This document shows positions 33,044 to 42,666 of a stretch of 64,000 bases of DNA, piece after piece. Below the pieces are notes generated by a model. It saw nothing but the letters and a program-made list of their open reading frames with translations. It was not told the origin of the DNA and made no database searches. Numbering within the stretch: position 1 is the first letter of the stretch; each line of letters opens with the position of its first letter. This DNA is from UBA11222 sp030652895 (GTDB lineage: Bacteria; Pseudomonadota; Alphaproteobacteria; UBA11222), in NCBI GenBank assembly GCA_038318895.1, contig JBBQCS010000001.1, positions 62,001 to 126,000 of the forward strand, read 5' to 3'. A program made the translations under genes and the position numbers.

Positions 33044-33829
33044 TTAATATGCAGACATGCCGCCTTCTGCGGGAACGCTGACGCCATTGATCATGCGCGA
33101 TTCGTCGGACGCGAGGAACAGAGCGATATTGGCGATGTCCTGTGGCTCGCCGACGCCGAAGGGATGGCGCGACATGCCCAGCGCGCCGATCATCTTTGCC
33201 TGGTCACTATTCCCGCCTTGCAGATTGCTTCCAAAGCGCTCCTTCACCCGGTCGGTCATGATGACGCCGGGACAGATCGCATTGGCGCGGATGTTATCGC
33301 GATAATATTGCCCGGCCAGCGAGCGGGTGAGCGAAATGACGCCGCCCTTGGCGGTTGAATAGATCATCGCGGGAAAACTCCCCTGCAACGCGGCTGCCGA
33401 CGACACGTTGACGATGGCGCCGCCGCCGGCCTTGATAAGATGCGGAATACCGTGGCGGCAGCACAGAAACGGCCCCTTGAGGTCAAAGTTCATGGTGAAG
33501 TCCCAAACCGAAAGATCAACCTCGGTGAGTTTCTTGTCTTCGGCAATGGAGCCGCCCGCGCAATTAAACAGGATATTCAGCTTGCCGTATTTCGCCGACG
33601 TGGCGTCGATGCCTGCTTTGACGCTGGCGTCCTTGGTGACGTCGGTTTGAAAGAATGTGGCGTCACCGCCCGCCGCGCGAATTTCCGCCTCACACGCTTT
33701 ACCCAGTTCTTCGTTCAGTTCAAGAATGCCAACCTTGGCCCCTTCGCGGGCGAAAATATTCGCCGCCGCGCGCGCGATGCCGGAACCCGAACCGGTGATT
33801 GTCGCCACTTTACCTTCCAGTCTGCCCAT
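33044..33829 (-). CDS. Short-chain dehydrogenase/reductase
   Basis: This is a classical SDR of 261 residues. The cofactor loop is TGSGSGIARA, with Ala where the last Gly is usual. NCAG is at 89-92; the catalytic Ser lies in NVSSAA (143-144); Y157 and K161 lie in MIYSTAKGG. The C-terminus, with FLASDESRMINGVSVPAEGG, is the standard quaternary-contact segment. Substrate cannot be told. It probably shares a transcript with glcE, 33 bp downstream. A start-proximal AGAGAGATCC provides a modest ribosome-binding site. Confidence 0.85.
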   Translation of the reverse strand: MGRLEGKVATITGSGSGIARAAANIFAREGAKVGILELNEELGKACEAEIRAAGGDATFFQTDVTKDASVKAGIDATSAKYGKLNILFNCAGGSIAEDKKLTEVDLSVWDFTMNFDLKGPFLCCRHGIPHLIKAGGGAIVNVSSAAALQGSFPAMIYSTAKGGVISLTRSLAGQYYRDNIRANAICPGVIMTDRVKERFGSNLQGGNSDQAKMIGALGMSRHPFGVGEPQDIANIALFLASDESRMINGVSVPAEGGMSAY

Positions 33830-33864
33830 GGATCTCTCTCCGCCTTATTGTTTATAATGTTTCT

Positions 33865-34839
33865 CTATCGTCCGTTCAGCCGCCCAATGAAATCATCATA
33901 CAACAGGTTTTGCGGCTCAAAAATATATTCAAGCTGCGCCACGCTGACATGGCGGCATCCCGCGTCGCGTAACTGGGTCATGACGGCATACAGACTTGCC
34001 GTGGGGCAGTGTACGCTGCCACCCGCGCCGTCCAGTTGCACCGTGCAGCCAAATTCGTTTTCCAGCGCCGTAAGGGTACGCGCCAGGCTTTTGTTGCCGG
34101 CCGACGCGAATTGCACCAGTTTAAGCTCGTTGGCCCGGCTGCGCCCTTCCATCATATCCAGTATCTGGCGCAGGGCGGCCCGCGCGGTATCGCTCCATCG
34201 CCCCGCCAGGGATGCCGCCAGACAGGCCTGACTGCGCAGGATAAGCCCATCGTCGAGGATTTTAAGATGATTGGCGGACAGGGTGGCGCCGGTCGAGGTG
34301 ATGTCAACAATGGCTTCCGCCGCACCTGAATTTGGTGCCCCCTCGGTCGCGCCCAGGCTTTCCACAATACGGTAATCGGATATGCCGTGGCTGGCGAAAA
34401 ACGCCCGCGTCAGCGACAGATATTTTGTCGCCACCCGCAGGCGCCGCCCATGGCGCCGGTGAAAATCCGTACAGACTTCGTTCAGATCGTCCATATTTCT
34501 GACATCAATCCAGGCGCGCGGCGCCGCCACCACCAGATCGGCGCGGCCAAACCCCAGCGGTTTCAACAGCGCGATGCTGGCGTCCATATCCAGCGTCTTT
34601 TCACGCAGCAGATCTTCGCCGGTGATGCCAAGATGAATGTTACCGGCTTCAAGCTGGGTGGGAATTTCGCCCGACTGCAGGAAGATGATTTCAACCGCAT
34701 CAAGCCCGGCAATGTGACCGGTATATTCGCGCCCCTGTCCGCCCTTGACGGCCAGACCGCTGGCGGCCAGGAAATCATGGGTCTGTTCCGCCAGGCGGCC
34801 CTTGCTTTGCAATCCCAGAATTAAAGGTTCATCCGTCAT
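33865..34839 (-). CDS. hisG: ATP phosphoribosyltransferase catalytic subunit HisG
   Basis: This 324-residue enzyme joins ATP and PRPP in the first step of histidine synthesis. LQSKGRLAEQTHDFLAASGL and LGITGEDLLRE open the periplasmic-binding-like fold. The PRPP loop reads EAIVDITSTGATLSANHLKI. It is longer than the classical short HisG of about 210-230 residues, the extra C-terminal part ending LEYIFEPQNLLYDDFIGRL, yet hisZ is present. The start was set at 34839, where ATG overlaps the hisZ stop (ATGA). A longer frame to 34869 would lie inside hisZ. Confidence 0.93.
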   Translation of the reverse strand: MTDEPLILGLQSKGRLAEQTHDFLAASGLAVKGGQGREYTGHIAGLDAVEIIFLQSGEIPTQLEAGNIHLGITGEDLLREKTLDMDASIALLKPLGFGRADLVVAAPRAWIDVRNMDDLNEVCTDFHRRHGRRLRVATKYLSLTRAFFASHGISDYRIVESLGATEGAPNSGAAEAIVDITSTGATLSANHLKILDDGLILRSQACLAASLAGRWSDTARAALRQILDMMEGRSRANELKLVQFASAGNKSLARTLTALENEFGCTVQLDGAGGSVHCPTASLYAVMTQLRDAGCRHVSVAQLEYIFEPQNLLYDDFIGRLNGR

Positions 34840-36023
34840 TTCGCGGCCTCGCAGGCGGCCAGCAGCCATTCCGTACGGATGGCGGAGCCAATTGCGGGAA
34901 CATCTTTGCGCGCGCCCAGCCGCCGCAGCAGCGCATCGTAACGGCCTCCGCCCGCAATTTGTCCGTATTCCCCCATATCTGGCGCGCGCACATCAAACAC
35001 GAAGCCGGTATAATATTCCAGGGTCCGGCCAAACCGCGCCACATACTGAAAATTGTCCGGGGAAAGCCCACGTTTTTCCATCAGTTCCAGCCGCTTTTCA
35101 AAACGTGTCCGCGCATCACTCAAATCGATGCCGGCAGCAGCGGTAAGTGCGTCAATTTGTACCAGCGCATTTTGCGGGGTTCCCGTAATCTGCAAAAACG
35201 CGTCAACCAGATCGGCAATTTCTTTTGATAACCCCTGCGTTTTCGCATCTGCTGCCTGGTCCAGGAACCGTTCGGCAATCTCCGCGCTATCACGTCCGCC
35301 AGCAGGCATGATTCCCGACATGCTCAGCACTTCTTCCAGTGCCAGGCGGGCTTTTGTTTCATCAAGACTGCCGATGGCTTCCAGAAACGCCGCGCGTCCC
35401 GCCGAGGCGGTTTCGCCATTGCCGTCCGAAAGGCGCGCCAGCAGGTTGCGCAATTCAGTGGGCCGCCAGAATTGATGTTTCAGCCGGTCACGCCAACGCT
35501 GTGGCAGCGCCAACTGATCGAGCAGCGAAAAGAACAGGCCCAGATCCCCCACCTGCACATCGAAGCGCTCCAGGCCGGCCGCCTGTAGCGCCTCTACCGT
35601 CAGCGCCAACACCTCTGCATCGGCGCCAGGCACATCGGTATCCCCCAGACATTCTACCCCCGCCTGCTGGAACTGGGCAGGCCGGTTGCTTCCCGGCGGC
35701 TGAAACCGGAACGCCGGGCCGTTGTAGCAAAGCCGCGCGGGCTCATCACCCGCCTTGGGGTTCTGCCGCAGATACATGCGGCATGTCGGAATGGTCAGAT
35801 CAGGGCGAAGGCACAGCTCGTTTCCCGCGGGATCATTGAACACATATATACGGCGGCGAATATCTTCACCGGATTGCTCCAGAAAAATTTCCGCAGGTTC
35901 CATAATCGGGGGCTCCACAAAGCCGTAGCCATGGCGCGCGAAGACCGCCGCAATATTGCGGTCCTGATCGTGTAGGCGCTGTAATGTCCCGGCGTCATAA
36001 TCGGGCATTCCGGTAAGTGACAT
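34836..36023 (-). CDS. hisZ: ATP phosphoribosyltransferase regulatory subunit HisZ
   Basis: This 395-residue paralogue of histidyl-tRNA synthetase lacks the anticodon-binding domain and serves as the allosteric partner of HisG. EPPIMEPAEIFLEQSGEDIRR and CLRPDLTIPTCRMYL correspond to class II motifs 1 and 2. EYYTGFVFDV and the motif 3-like GGGRYDALLRRLGA lie near the C-terminus. The start at 36023 has AGAGGA eight bases upstream; a frame from 36059 lacks that. It overlaps hisG by four bases. The previous operon is closed by a terminator about 80 bp upstream. Confidence 0.93.
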   Translation of the reverse strand: MSLTGMPDYDAGTLQRLHDQDRNIAAVFARHGYGFVEPPIMEPAEIFLEQSGEDIRRRIYVFNDPAGNELCLRPDLTIPTCRMYLRQNPKAGDEPARLCYNGPAFRFQPPGSNRPAQFQQAGVECLGDTDVPGADAEVLALTVEALQAAGLERFDVQVGDLGLFFSLLDQLALPQRWRDRLKHQFWRPTELRNLLARLSDGNGETASAGRAAFLEAIGSLDETKARLALEEVLSMSGIMPAGGRDSAEIAERFLDQAADAKTQGLSKEIADLVDAFLQITGTPQNALVQIDALTAAAGIDLSDARTRFEKRLELMEKRGLSPDNFQYVARFGRTLEYYTGFVFDVRAPDMGEYGQIAGGGRYDALLRRLGARKDVPAIGSAIRTEWLLAACEAAK

Positions 36024-36100
36024 AAGCCATTCCTCTAGCGGGCTGCTAAAGGCACTCAATTACCATTGCAAGGCCATAGAATGATAGGTCTGAGTTTTTC

Positions 36101-36120
36101 AAAAAACCGCTAAATGGCGG
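36101..36120 (-). terminator. Intrinsic terminator of the mdh-suc-lpd block
   Basis: On the minus strand CCGC (36120-36117) pairs with GCGG (36110-36107) around a six-base loop and is followed at once by six T residues. It lies 35 bp after the lpd stop and before hisZ. Confidence 0.7.
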
Positions 36121-36154
36121 AAAAGACGGAATTTAACCCTGATATTCGCGTAGA

Positions 36155-37555
36155 TCAGAAATTCAGTGTGCGATTGTCGACCGCCAGGGCTGCTTCCTTG
36201 AGGCTCTCGCTTAAGGTCGGGTGCGCATGGCAGGTGCGGGCGATATCTTCGCTGGATGCGCCGAATTCCATCGCCACCGCCGCCTCACCGATCATGTTCC
36301 CGGCGTCGGGCCCAATTATATGTACTCCCAGCACCTGGTCGGTGGCGGCGTCCGCCAGCACCTTGACGAAACCTTCGGTGTCACCGGCCACCTTCGCGCG
36401 CGCATTCGCGGCGAAAGGAAATTTGCCCGCCTTATAGGCGATGCCGTCTGTCTTCAGCTGCTCCTCGGTTTTACCAACCCAGGCGACTTCCGGCGCGGTG
36501 TAAATGACGCTTGGGATAACCGCGTAGTTTACATGCCCGGCCTTGCCTGCCAGCAGTTCGGCAAGGGCGACACCTTCATCTTCCGCCTTGTGCGCCAGCA
36601 TTGGCCCCGCGATCACATCGCCAATCGCATAGACGCCTTCCACGTTGGTGCGGTAATGCGGATCGGTCACGATCATGCCGCGATCCGTCGCCACACCCAC
36701 CATTTCCAGCCCCAGATCATCGGTATACGGTTTACGGCCAATAGCGATCAGCGCCACGTCGGCGTCCAATATCTCCGCCGGGCCACCTGCGGCCGGTTCA
36801 ATGCTGACCTTCAGCCCCTTACCGGATTTTTCAATGCCTGTAACCTTGGTTGAAAGCCTGAACTCCATGCCCTGCTTTTTCAGCATGCGCTGAAAATTCT
36901 TGCCCACTTCGCGGTCCGCACCCGGAACTATATGATCCAGAAACTCAACCACCGTAATTTTCGCGCCCAGCCGCGCCCAGACCGAGCCCAGTTCAAGCCC
37001 GATAACGCCGCCGCCCACCACCAGCAGATGCTTGGGTACAGCCTGAAGCGCCAGTGCTCCGGTCGAGGAAACAATGCGTTCTTCGTCGATGGTGATGCCG
37101 GGTAATGAGGACGGTTCAGAGCCCGTGGCGATAACAATATGCGTGGCGCTCACGACTTCTGTAGCGCCTTCATTCATGCGCACTTCTATCTGGCTTTGCC
37201 CTGTCAGCTTCGCCGTGCCAGCTATATAGGTCACCTTATTTTTCTTGAACAGAAATTCAATGCCTTTGGTCAGATCACTGACGGTTTTATCCTTGTATTC
37301 CATCATTACAGGCAGATCAAGGCTGACCTTCCCGGTCTTGATGCCGAATGCCGCCAGATCTGCGCTATGGGCGTATAGCTCGGACGCATGCAGCAGCGCC
37401 TTGGAAGGAATGCAGCCAACATTCAGGCAGGTGCCGCCCAATGCGCCACGTTTTTCCACGCAGGCGACGCGCATGCCCAATTGGGCGGCGCGGATGGCGC
37501 AGATATAACCGCCGGGACCGCCGCCAATGACGACCAGATCAAAATTTTCTGCCAT
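36155..37555 (-). CDS. lpd: Dihydrolipoyl dehydrogenase (E3)
   Basis: This 466-residue flavoenzyme reoxidises the lipoyl group of 2-oxoacid dehydrogenases. The FAD motif VVIGGGPGGYICAIRAAQLG opens the protein. The redox disulfide is C43 and C48 in GGTCLNVGCIPSK. The NAD-binding motif is VVGGGVIGLELGSVWARLG, and the interface His/Glu pair is in CHAHPTLSE near the C-terminus. The start at 37555 is two bases after the sucB stop, so it is the last gene of the TCA block. The frame to 37597 would lie within sucB. Confidence 0.96.
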   Translation of the reverse strand: MAENFDLVVIGGGPGGYICAIRAAQLGMRVACVEKRGALGGTCLNVGCIPSKALLHASELYAHSADLAAFGIKTGKVSLDLPVMMEYKDKTVSDLTKGIEFLFKKNKVTYIAGTAKLTGQSQIEVRMNEGATEVVSATHIVIATGSEPSSLPGITIDEERIVSSTGALALQAVPKHLLVVGGGVIGLELGSVWARLGAKITVVEFLDHIVPGADREVGKNFQRMLKKQGMEFRLSTKVTGIEKSGKGLKVSIEPAAGGPAEILDADVALIAIGRKPYTDDLGLEMVGVATDRGMIVTDPHYRTNVEGVYAIGDVIAGPMLAHKAEDEGVALAELLAGKAGHVNYAVIPSVIYTAPEVAWVGKTEEQLKTDGIAYKAGKFPFAANARAKVAGDTEGFVKVLADAATDQVLGVHIIGPDAGNMIGEAAVAMEFGASSEDIARTCHAHPTLSESLKEAALAVDNRTLNF

Positions 37556-37557
37556 GA

Positions 37558-38790
37558 TTATAAATCCAGCAGCAGGCGCTGCGGATCCTCTAGGCACTCT
37601 TTGATCCGTACAAGAAAGGTCACCGCCTCGCGTCCATCGATAATGCGGTGATCATAGGAAAGAGCCAGATACATCATCGGGCGCACCACGACCTGCCCAT
37701 TGATGGCGATGGGCCGTTCCTGGATTTTGTGCATGCCCAGAATACCGGATTGCGGCGGGTTCAGGATGGGCGTCGACATCAATGATCCGTAGACCCCGCC
37801 GTTGGAAATGGTGAAAGTGCCGCCCTGCAGATCATCTATGCCCAGTTTGCCGTCACGCGCCTTTACGCCCAGCACATTGATGGATTTCTCCAGTCCGGCG
37901 AAACTCAGGGCGTCCGCGTCGCGCACCACTGGTACCACCAGGCCGGACGGAGTGCCCACCGCAACACCGATATTGTAGTAATTCTTGTAAACCAGTTCAT
38001 CGCCGTCAATCTCGGCATTCACCGCCGGAATTTCCCGCAGTGCCTGGATCGACGCCTTCACAAAGAAGCCCATGAAGCCAAGCCGCACGCCATGCTTGGT
38101 AAAGAACATATCTTTGAACTGATCACGCATGGCCATGACTGCACTCATATCGACCTCGTTGAACGTGGTCAGCATGGCTGCGGTGTTTTGCGCCTCTTTC
38201 AAACGCCTGGCGATGGTTTTACGCAAGCGGCTCATGCGTACGCGCTCTTCGCGCACGTCCTGTGTGGCGGGCGCTTTGGCTGTGGCCGGCGCGGGGTTGG
38301 CAGCCGCCGCGAGCATGTCGCCCTTGGTCACACGTCCGCCCTTGCCGGTGGCGGGGACCGTGGCCGGGTCGATGTGAAATTCGCTGGCGATGCGGCGCAC
38401 GGAGGGCGCCAATGGCGATTCCCCTACCGCCAGCGCCCTCGGAGCCATGGGGGAGGCTGCAGTTTGGGTTGCCACGGCAGGCGCTGCCGCTGTGCCGGCG
38501 GTAACAGCGGCCACTTGTTTTACAGCCGCAGGTTTGGCGGCGCCTGCGCCTGCCCCTGCCACGAAGGAGGCGAGAAGGGCGCCAACCTCAACTGTCTCAC
38601 CTTCATGCGCCTTTATTTCGCCAAGAGAACCGTTAACAGGAGCTGGCACTTCCAGTGTCACCTTGTCGGTTTCAAGCTCGCATAAAGGATCATCGGCATT
38701 GACCGGCTCGCCCGGTTGCTTGAACCATTTCGCGACCGTCGCCTCGGTGACAGATTCACCCAGCACGGGCACATGAATTTCGATGCTCAT
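37558..38790 (-). CDS. sucB: Dihydrolipoyllysine-residue succinyltransferase (E2 of OGDH)
   Basis: This is a 410-residue E2 core. A single lipoyl domain (residues 1-76) bears the lipoyl lysine K43 in ETDKVTLEVPAP. A long Ala/Pro-rich linker (80-120) follows, then the peripheral subunit-binding domain (APSVRRIASEFHIDPATV, about 127-144). The catalytic acyltransferase domain ends with the active-site H381 and D385 in SYDHRIIDGREAV. All parts of a functional E2o are present. It lies 25 bp downstream of sucA. Confidence 0.96.
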   Translation of the reverse strand: MSIEIHVPVLGESVTEATVAKWFKQPGEPVNADDPLCELETDKVTLEVPAPVNGSLGEIKAHEGETVEVGALLASFVAGAGAGAAKPAAVKQVAAVTAGTAAAPAVATQTAASPMAPRALAVGESPLAPSVRRIASEFHIDPATVPATGKGGRVTKGDMLAAAANPAPATAKAPATQDVREERVRMSRLRKTIARRLKEAQNTAAMLTTFNEVDMSAVMAMRDQFKDMFFTKHGVRLGFMGFFVKASIQALREIPAVNAEIDGDELVYKNYYNIGVAVGTPSGLVVPVVRDADALSFAGLEKSINVLGVKARDGKLGIDDLQGGTFTISNGGVYGSLMSTPILNPPQSGILGMHKIQERPIAINGQVVVRPMMYLALSYDHRIIDGREAVTFLVRIKECLEDPQRLLLDL

Positions 38791-38815
38791 AACGATTTGA
38801 TCCTTTAACGTCCTG

Positions 38816-41737
38816 TTATTCCGTCAGTGCACGTTGCATAAGGGCTTCGGTTTCCAGCGCGTGGCGCGAACCAAATCCGGTGGCGGTCGACGCGCTTGCG
38901 GGCCGGCCGGCATAATGCGGCCGCCCATGGGTGGCGTTGATCTTGCCCAGTACCCATTCGATTTGCGGATCGACAAAACTCCACGCGCCCATATTACGCG
39001 GCTCTTCCTGGCACCAGATGAACTTCGCCTTTGGGAATCGCCCTGCTTCGCGCATCAACGCGTTCGCCGGGAACGGGTAGAGCTGCTCGACGCGCAGGAT
39101 TTGCACCTTGTCGAGGCCGCGTTTTTCGCGCTCCTCGAACAGATCGTAATAGACCTTACCGCTGCACAGGATGACGCGCTCGATGTCCTTGTCTGGCGCG
39201 AGCTTCACGCTGACGCCCGGGCTGCTTTCGGCCAGATCCCACAGGATGCGGTGAAACGACGAACCCGTCGTAAACTCTGGTGTGCTGGACACCGCCAATT
39301 TATTACGCAGCAGGGATTTGGGTGTCATGATGATCAGCGGTTTGCGGAATTTGCGATGCAATTGCCGGCGCAGCACATGGAAATAATTGGCGGGTGTTGT
39401 GCAGTTCACCACCTGGATATTATCTTCGGCGCAAAGCTGCAAATACCGTTCCAGGCGCGCGGAGGAATGCTCCGGCCCCTGACCTTCATAGCCATGCGGC
39501 AACAGCATGACAAGGCCGCTCATGCGCAGCCATTTGCTTTCGCCGCCCGCGATGAACTGATCAATGATAACCTGGGCGCCATTGGCGAAATCGCCAAATT
39601 GCGCCTCCCACAATACCAGCGCGTCGGGTTCTGCAAGGGTGTAACCATATTCAAAACCCAGCACCGCCATTTCCGACAGCATACTGTCGATTACCTCGAA
39701 ACGGGCCTGGCCTTCCTTGATATGATTGAGCGGAATATAACGCCGCTCGGTTTCCTGATCGACCAGCACGGAGTGCCGCTGGCTGAATGTGCCACGCGCG
39801 GAATCCTGCCCGACCAGGCGCACTTTATAGCCTTCAAGCGCTAGCGAGCCGAAAGCCATCGCCTCGGCGGTCGCCCAGTCAAAGCCCTTGCCGGATGAAA
39901 ACATTTCCGCCTTCGCCTTCAGCAGCCGCTGAATGGTGCGATGCACGTTAAGATCGTCGGGAAAGGTTGTGAGTGCCTTGCCGATGGCGGTCAGGCAGCT
40001 TCGTTGTACATGGGTTTCGCCGCGGCGCACGTCGCCTTTAGCAACATCCATTCCCTGCCACTTGCCTTCCAGCCAGTCGGCCTTGTTCGGTTTATAGCTG
40101 GTGGCGGATTCGAACTGCGTGTCAAGATGCGCGCGGAACGCGTCAGCCATCGCGGCATATTCATCTTCGCTGATCGTGCCTTCGTTAATCAGCCGCTGCG
40201 AGTACAACTGCAACGTGGTGGGATGGTTGCGGATCAGTTTGTACATCAACGGCTGGGTGAATGAAGGTTCATCGCCTTCATTGTGGCCGTGCCTGCGATA
40301 GCAGAACATATCGACGACCACATCTTTATGAAATGTCTGTCGGTATTCGATCGCCAGACGTGCGACAAAGACAACCGCCTCGGGATCATCGCCATTAACG
40401 TGGAAAATCGGCGCCTGCACCATTTTCGCGACGTCGGAAGGATAGGGAGATGAGCGGCTGGCATGCGGCGCCGTGGTAAAGCCGATCTGATTGTTGACAA
40501 TCACATGAATTGTGCCGCCGGTGCGATGGCCTTTGAGGCCCGACAAGCCAAAACATTCGGCCACGATGCCCTGGCCGGCAAACGCCGCATCGCCATGCAT
40601 CAGCAGGGGCAGGACGGCGTCACGGCTATTATTGTAAAACTCCTGTTTGGCGCGCGCCTTGCCCAGCACAACAGGATTTACCGCCTCAAGATGCGATGGG
40701 TTGGCGGCAAGCGACAAATGAACGACATTACCGTCAAATTCACGATTCGCCGACGCGCCCAGGTGATATTTGACGTCCCCGGAACCCTGTACGTCCATAG
40801 GAGTCGAGGAACCACCACTGAATTCGTGGAAGACCTCCTGATAGGGCTTGCTCATCACACTGGTCAGCACATTCAGGCGCCCGCGATGGGGCATGCCGAT
40901 GGCGATTTCCTTGACCCCCAGCGCGCCGCCCCGTTTGATGATCTGTTCAAGGGCCGCGATCAGTGATTCCCCGCCATCCAGGCCAAAGCGCTTGGTGCCG
41001 GTATATTTCTTTGCCAGAAAACCTTCAAAATGTTCGGCTTCGATCAGTTTGCCCAGAATTGCTTTCTTGCCTTCTTGGGTGAAGCTGATTTCCTTGTCTT
41101 CACCCTCGATGCGCTCCTGAATCCACAGCCGCTCTTCCGGGTTGGCAATATGCATATATTCGACGCCAATGGTGCCGCAATATGCCTTTTGCAAGATATC
41201 AAGAATTTGCCGCACGGTGGCGTATTGCAGCCCCAGCAGGCTATTGATGAAGATGGGCCGGTCCAAATCCGCTTCGCCAAAACCGTGGGCGGCGGGCTCC
41301 AGTTCAAGATGTTCGGCGGGCTTTACCAGGCCCAACGGATCGAGCGTTGCCTTCAGATGGCCGCGAATACGATAGGCGCGGATAAGCATGATCGCGCGGA
41401 TCGAATCTTGTGCGCTGGAATTGACTTCCTCTTCGCTGGCGCCTGGTCTGCTGGAACGTATTTTCGCAGATATTTCAGATTCAAGCACCGTCCAGTCGCC
41501 ATCCAGCGCGCTGACCAGTTCGCCATTGGCGATAGGGGGCCAGTCCGGGCGTTGCCATGCCGGTTGTGTTGGCCCGCTGCGATCTTCGCCGAGCGACGCA
41601 AAAAACTGACGCCAGCTGGCGTCAACGGATGTGGGATTGGCCTGATAATCGGCGTACAGCTTTTCGATAAAAGCGCCGTTGGCGCCAAACAGAAACGAAC
41701 TTTGTTCAAGAATTTCGTTTTCACTTTCGCTTGCCAT
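38816..41737 (-). CDS. sucA: 2-oxoglutarate dehydrogenase E1 component
   Basis: This 973-residue ThDP enzyme decarboxylates 2-oxoglutarate and passes the succinyl group to SucB. The N-terminal E2-binding helix region includes SSFLFGANGAFIEKLYADYQ. IGMPHRGRLNVLTSVMSKPY, the ThDP site (HGDAAFAGQGIVAECFGLSG) and RRHGHNEGDEPSFTQPLMY are classic. The C-terminal transketolase-like domain includes MLLPHGYEGQGPEHSSARLE. I chose the ATG at 41737, preceded by GGGGAA; ATG codons at 41764 and 41782 are also in frame. Confidence 0.96.
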   Translation of the reverse strand: MASESENEILEQSSFLFGANGAFIEKLYADYQANPTSVDASWRQFFASLGEDRSGPTQPAWQRPDWPPIANGELVSALDGDWTVLESEISAKIRSSRPGASEEEVNSSAQDSIRAIMLIRAYRIRGHLKATLDPLGLVKPAEHLELEPAAHGFGEADLDRPIFINSLLGLQYATVRQILDILQKAYCGTIGVEYMHIANPEERLWIQERIEGEDKEISFTQEGKKAILGKLIEAEHFEGFLAKKYTGTKRFGLDGGESLIAALEQIIKRGGALGVKEIAIGMPHRGRLNVLTSVMSKPYQEVFHEFSGGSSTPMDVQGSGDVKYHLGASANREFDGNVVHLSLAANPSHLEAVNPVVLGKARAKQEFYNNSRDAVLPLLMHGDAAFAGQGIVAECFGLSGLKGHRTGGTIHVIVNNQIGFTTAPHASRSSPYPSDVAKMVQAPIFHVNGDDPEAVVFVARLAIEYRQTFHKDVVVDMFCYRRHGHNEGDEPSFTQPLMYKLIRNHPTTLQLYSQRLINEGTISEDEYAAMADAFRAHLDTQFESATSYKPNKADWLEGKWQGMDVAKGDVRRGETHVQRSCLTAIGKALTTFPDDLNVHRTIQRLLKAKAEMFSSGKGFDWATAEAMAFGSLALEGYKVRLVGQDSARGTFSQRHSVLVDQETERRYIPLNHIKEGQARFEVIDSMLSEMAVLGFEYGYTLAEPDALVLWEAQFGDFANGAQVIIDQFIAGGESKWLRMSGLVMLLPHGYEGQGPEHSSARLERYLQLCAEDNIQVVNCTTPANYFHVLRRQLHRKFRKPLIIMTPKSLLRNKLAVSSTPEFTTGSSFHRILWDLAESSPGVSVKLAPDKDIERVILCSGKVYYDLFEEREKRGLDKVQILRVEQLYPFPANALMREAGRFPKAKFIWCQEEPRNMGAWSFVDPQIEWVLGKINATHGRPHYAGRPASASTATGFGSRHALETEALMQRALTE

Positions 41738-41790
41738 AATATTCCCCGCGGAGGTAGTCCGCATCCCTTTCTCTGACCCCATGATGGAAA

Positions 41791-42666
41791 TTATCCGTTC
41801 AGCACCTGTTTCAGGGTAACACCAAGCGCGGCGGGCGAATCCGCCACTGTGATTCCCGCGCGGCGCATCGCTTCGATCTTGTCTTCCGCCCCGCCTTTGC
41901 CACCCGATATGATGGCGCCCGCGTGACCCATGCGGCGGCCCGGGGGCGCCGTACGCCCGGCAATAAAGCCAACCACGGGCTTCTTGACTTTGGAGCGCAT
42001 CAGAAATTCTGCTGCTTCTTCCTCGGCAGAGCCGCCGATTTCGCCGATCATGATGATCGACTGGGTTTCATTATCGGCAAGAAACATTTCCAGACAGTCA
42101 ATAAAATTAGTCCCCGCCACCGGATCGCCGCCGATACCGATGCACGTCGTTTGTCCCAACCCTACCGCGGTGGTCTGCGCTACAGCTTCATAGGTAAGTG
42201 TTCCTGAGCGGGAAACAATGCCCACACTGCCGCGCTTGTGAATATGCCCCGGCATGATGCCGATCTTGCATTCGCCGGGTGTGATGACGCCCGGGCAATT
42301 GGGGCCGATAAGACGTGTTTTCGTGCCTATCAGCGCGCGCTTTACCTTGATCATATCCTGTACCGGAATGCCTTCGGTAATTGTGACCACCAGCGGCACA
42401 CACGCGTCAATTGCCTCTAATATCGCGTCTGCGGCAAAACCCGGCGGCACATAAATGACGCTGGCGTTGGCGGCGGTTTTTTCCACCGCTTCCGCGACCG
42501 TATCGAACACCGGCAGATTAATATGCCGCATACCGCCGCGTCCGGGCGTAACGCCACCAACCATTTTAGTGCCGTACGCGACCGCCTGTTCGGAATGAAA
42601 GGTTCCTTGCGAGCCGGTGAAACCCTGACAGATGACCCTGGTGTTTTTGTCGACAAGCACGGCCAT
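41791..42666 (-). CDS. sucD: Succinyl-CoA synthetase alpha subunit
   Basis: This 291-residue subunit binds CoA and carries the phosphorylated histidine, H248 in MGHAGAIISG. The CoA-binding Rossmann segment GFTGSQGTFHSEQA is near the N-terminus and GPNCPGVITPGECKIGIMPG is in the middle. The start codon overlaps the sucC stop (TAATG), so the two subunits are translationally coupled, which favours equal amounts of alpha and beta. Confidence 0.97.
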   Translation of the reverse strand: MAVLVDKNTRVICQGFTGSQGTFHSEQAVAYGTKMVGGVTPGRGGMRHINLPVFDTVAEAVEKTAANASVIYVPPGFAADAILEAIDACVPLVVTITEGIPVQDMIKVKRALIGTKTRLIGPNCPGVITPGECKIGIMPGHIHKRGSVGIVSRSGTLTYEAVAQTTAVGLGQTTCIGIGGDPVAGTNFIDCLEMFLADNETQSIIMIGEIGGSAEEEAAEFLMRSKVKKPVVGFIAGRTAPPGRRMGHAGAIISGGKGGAEDKIEAMRRAGITVADSPAALGVTLKQVLNG

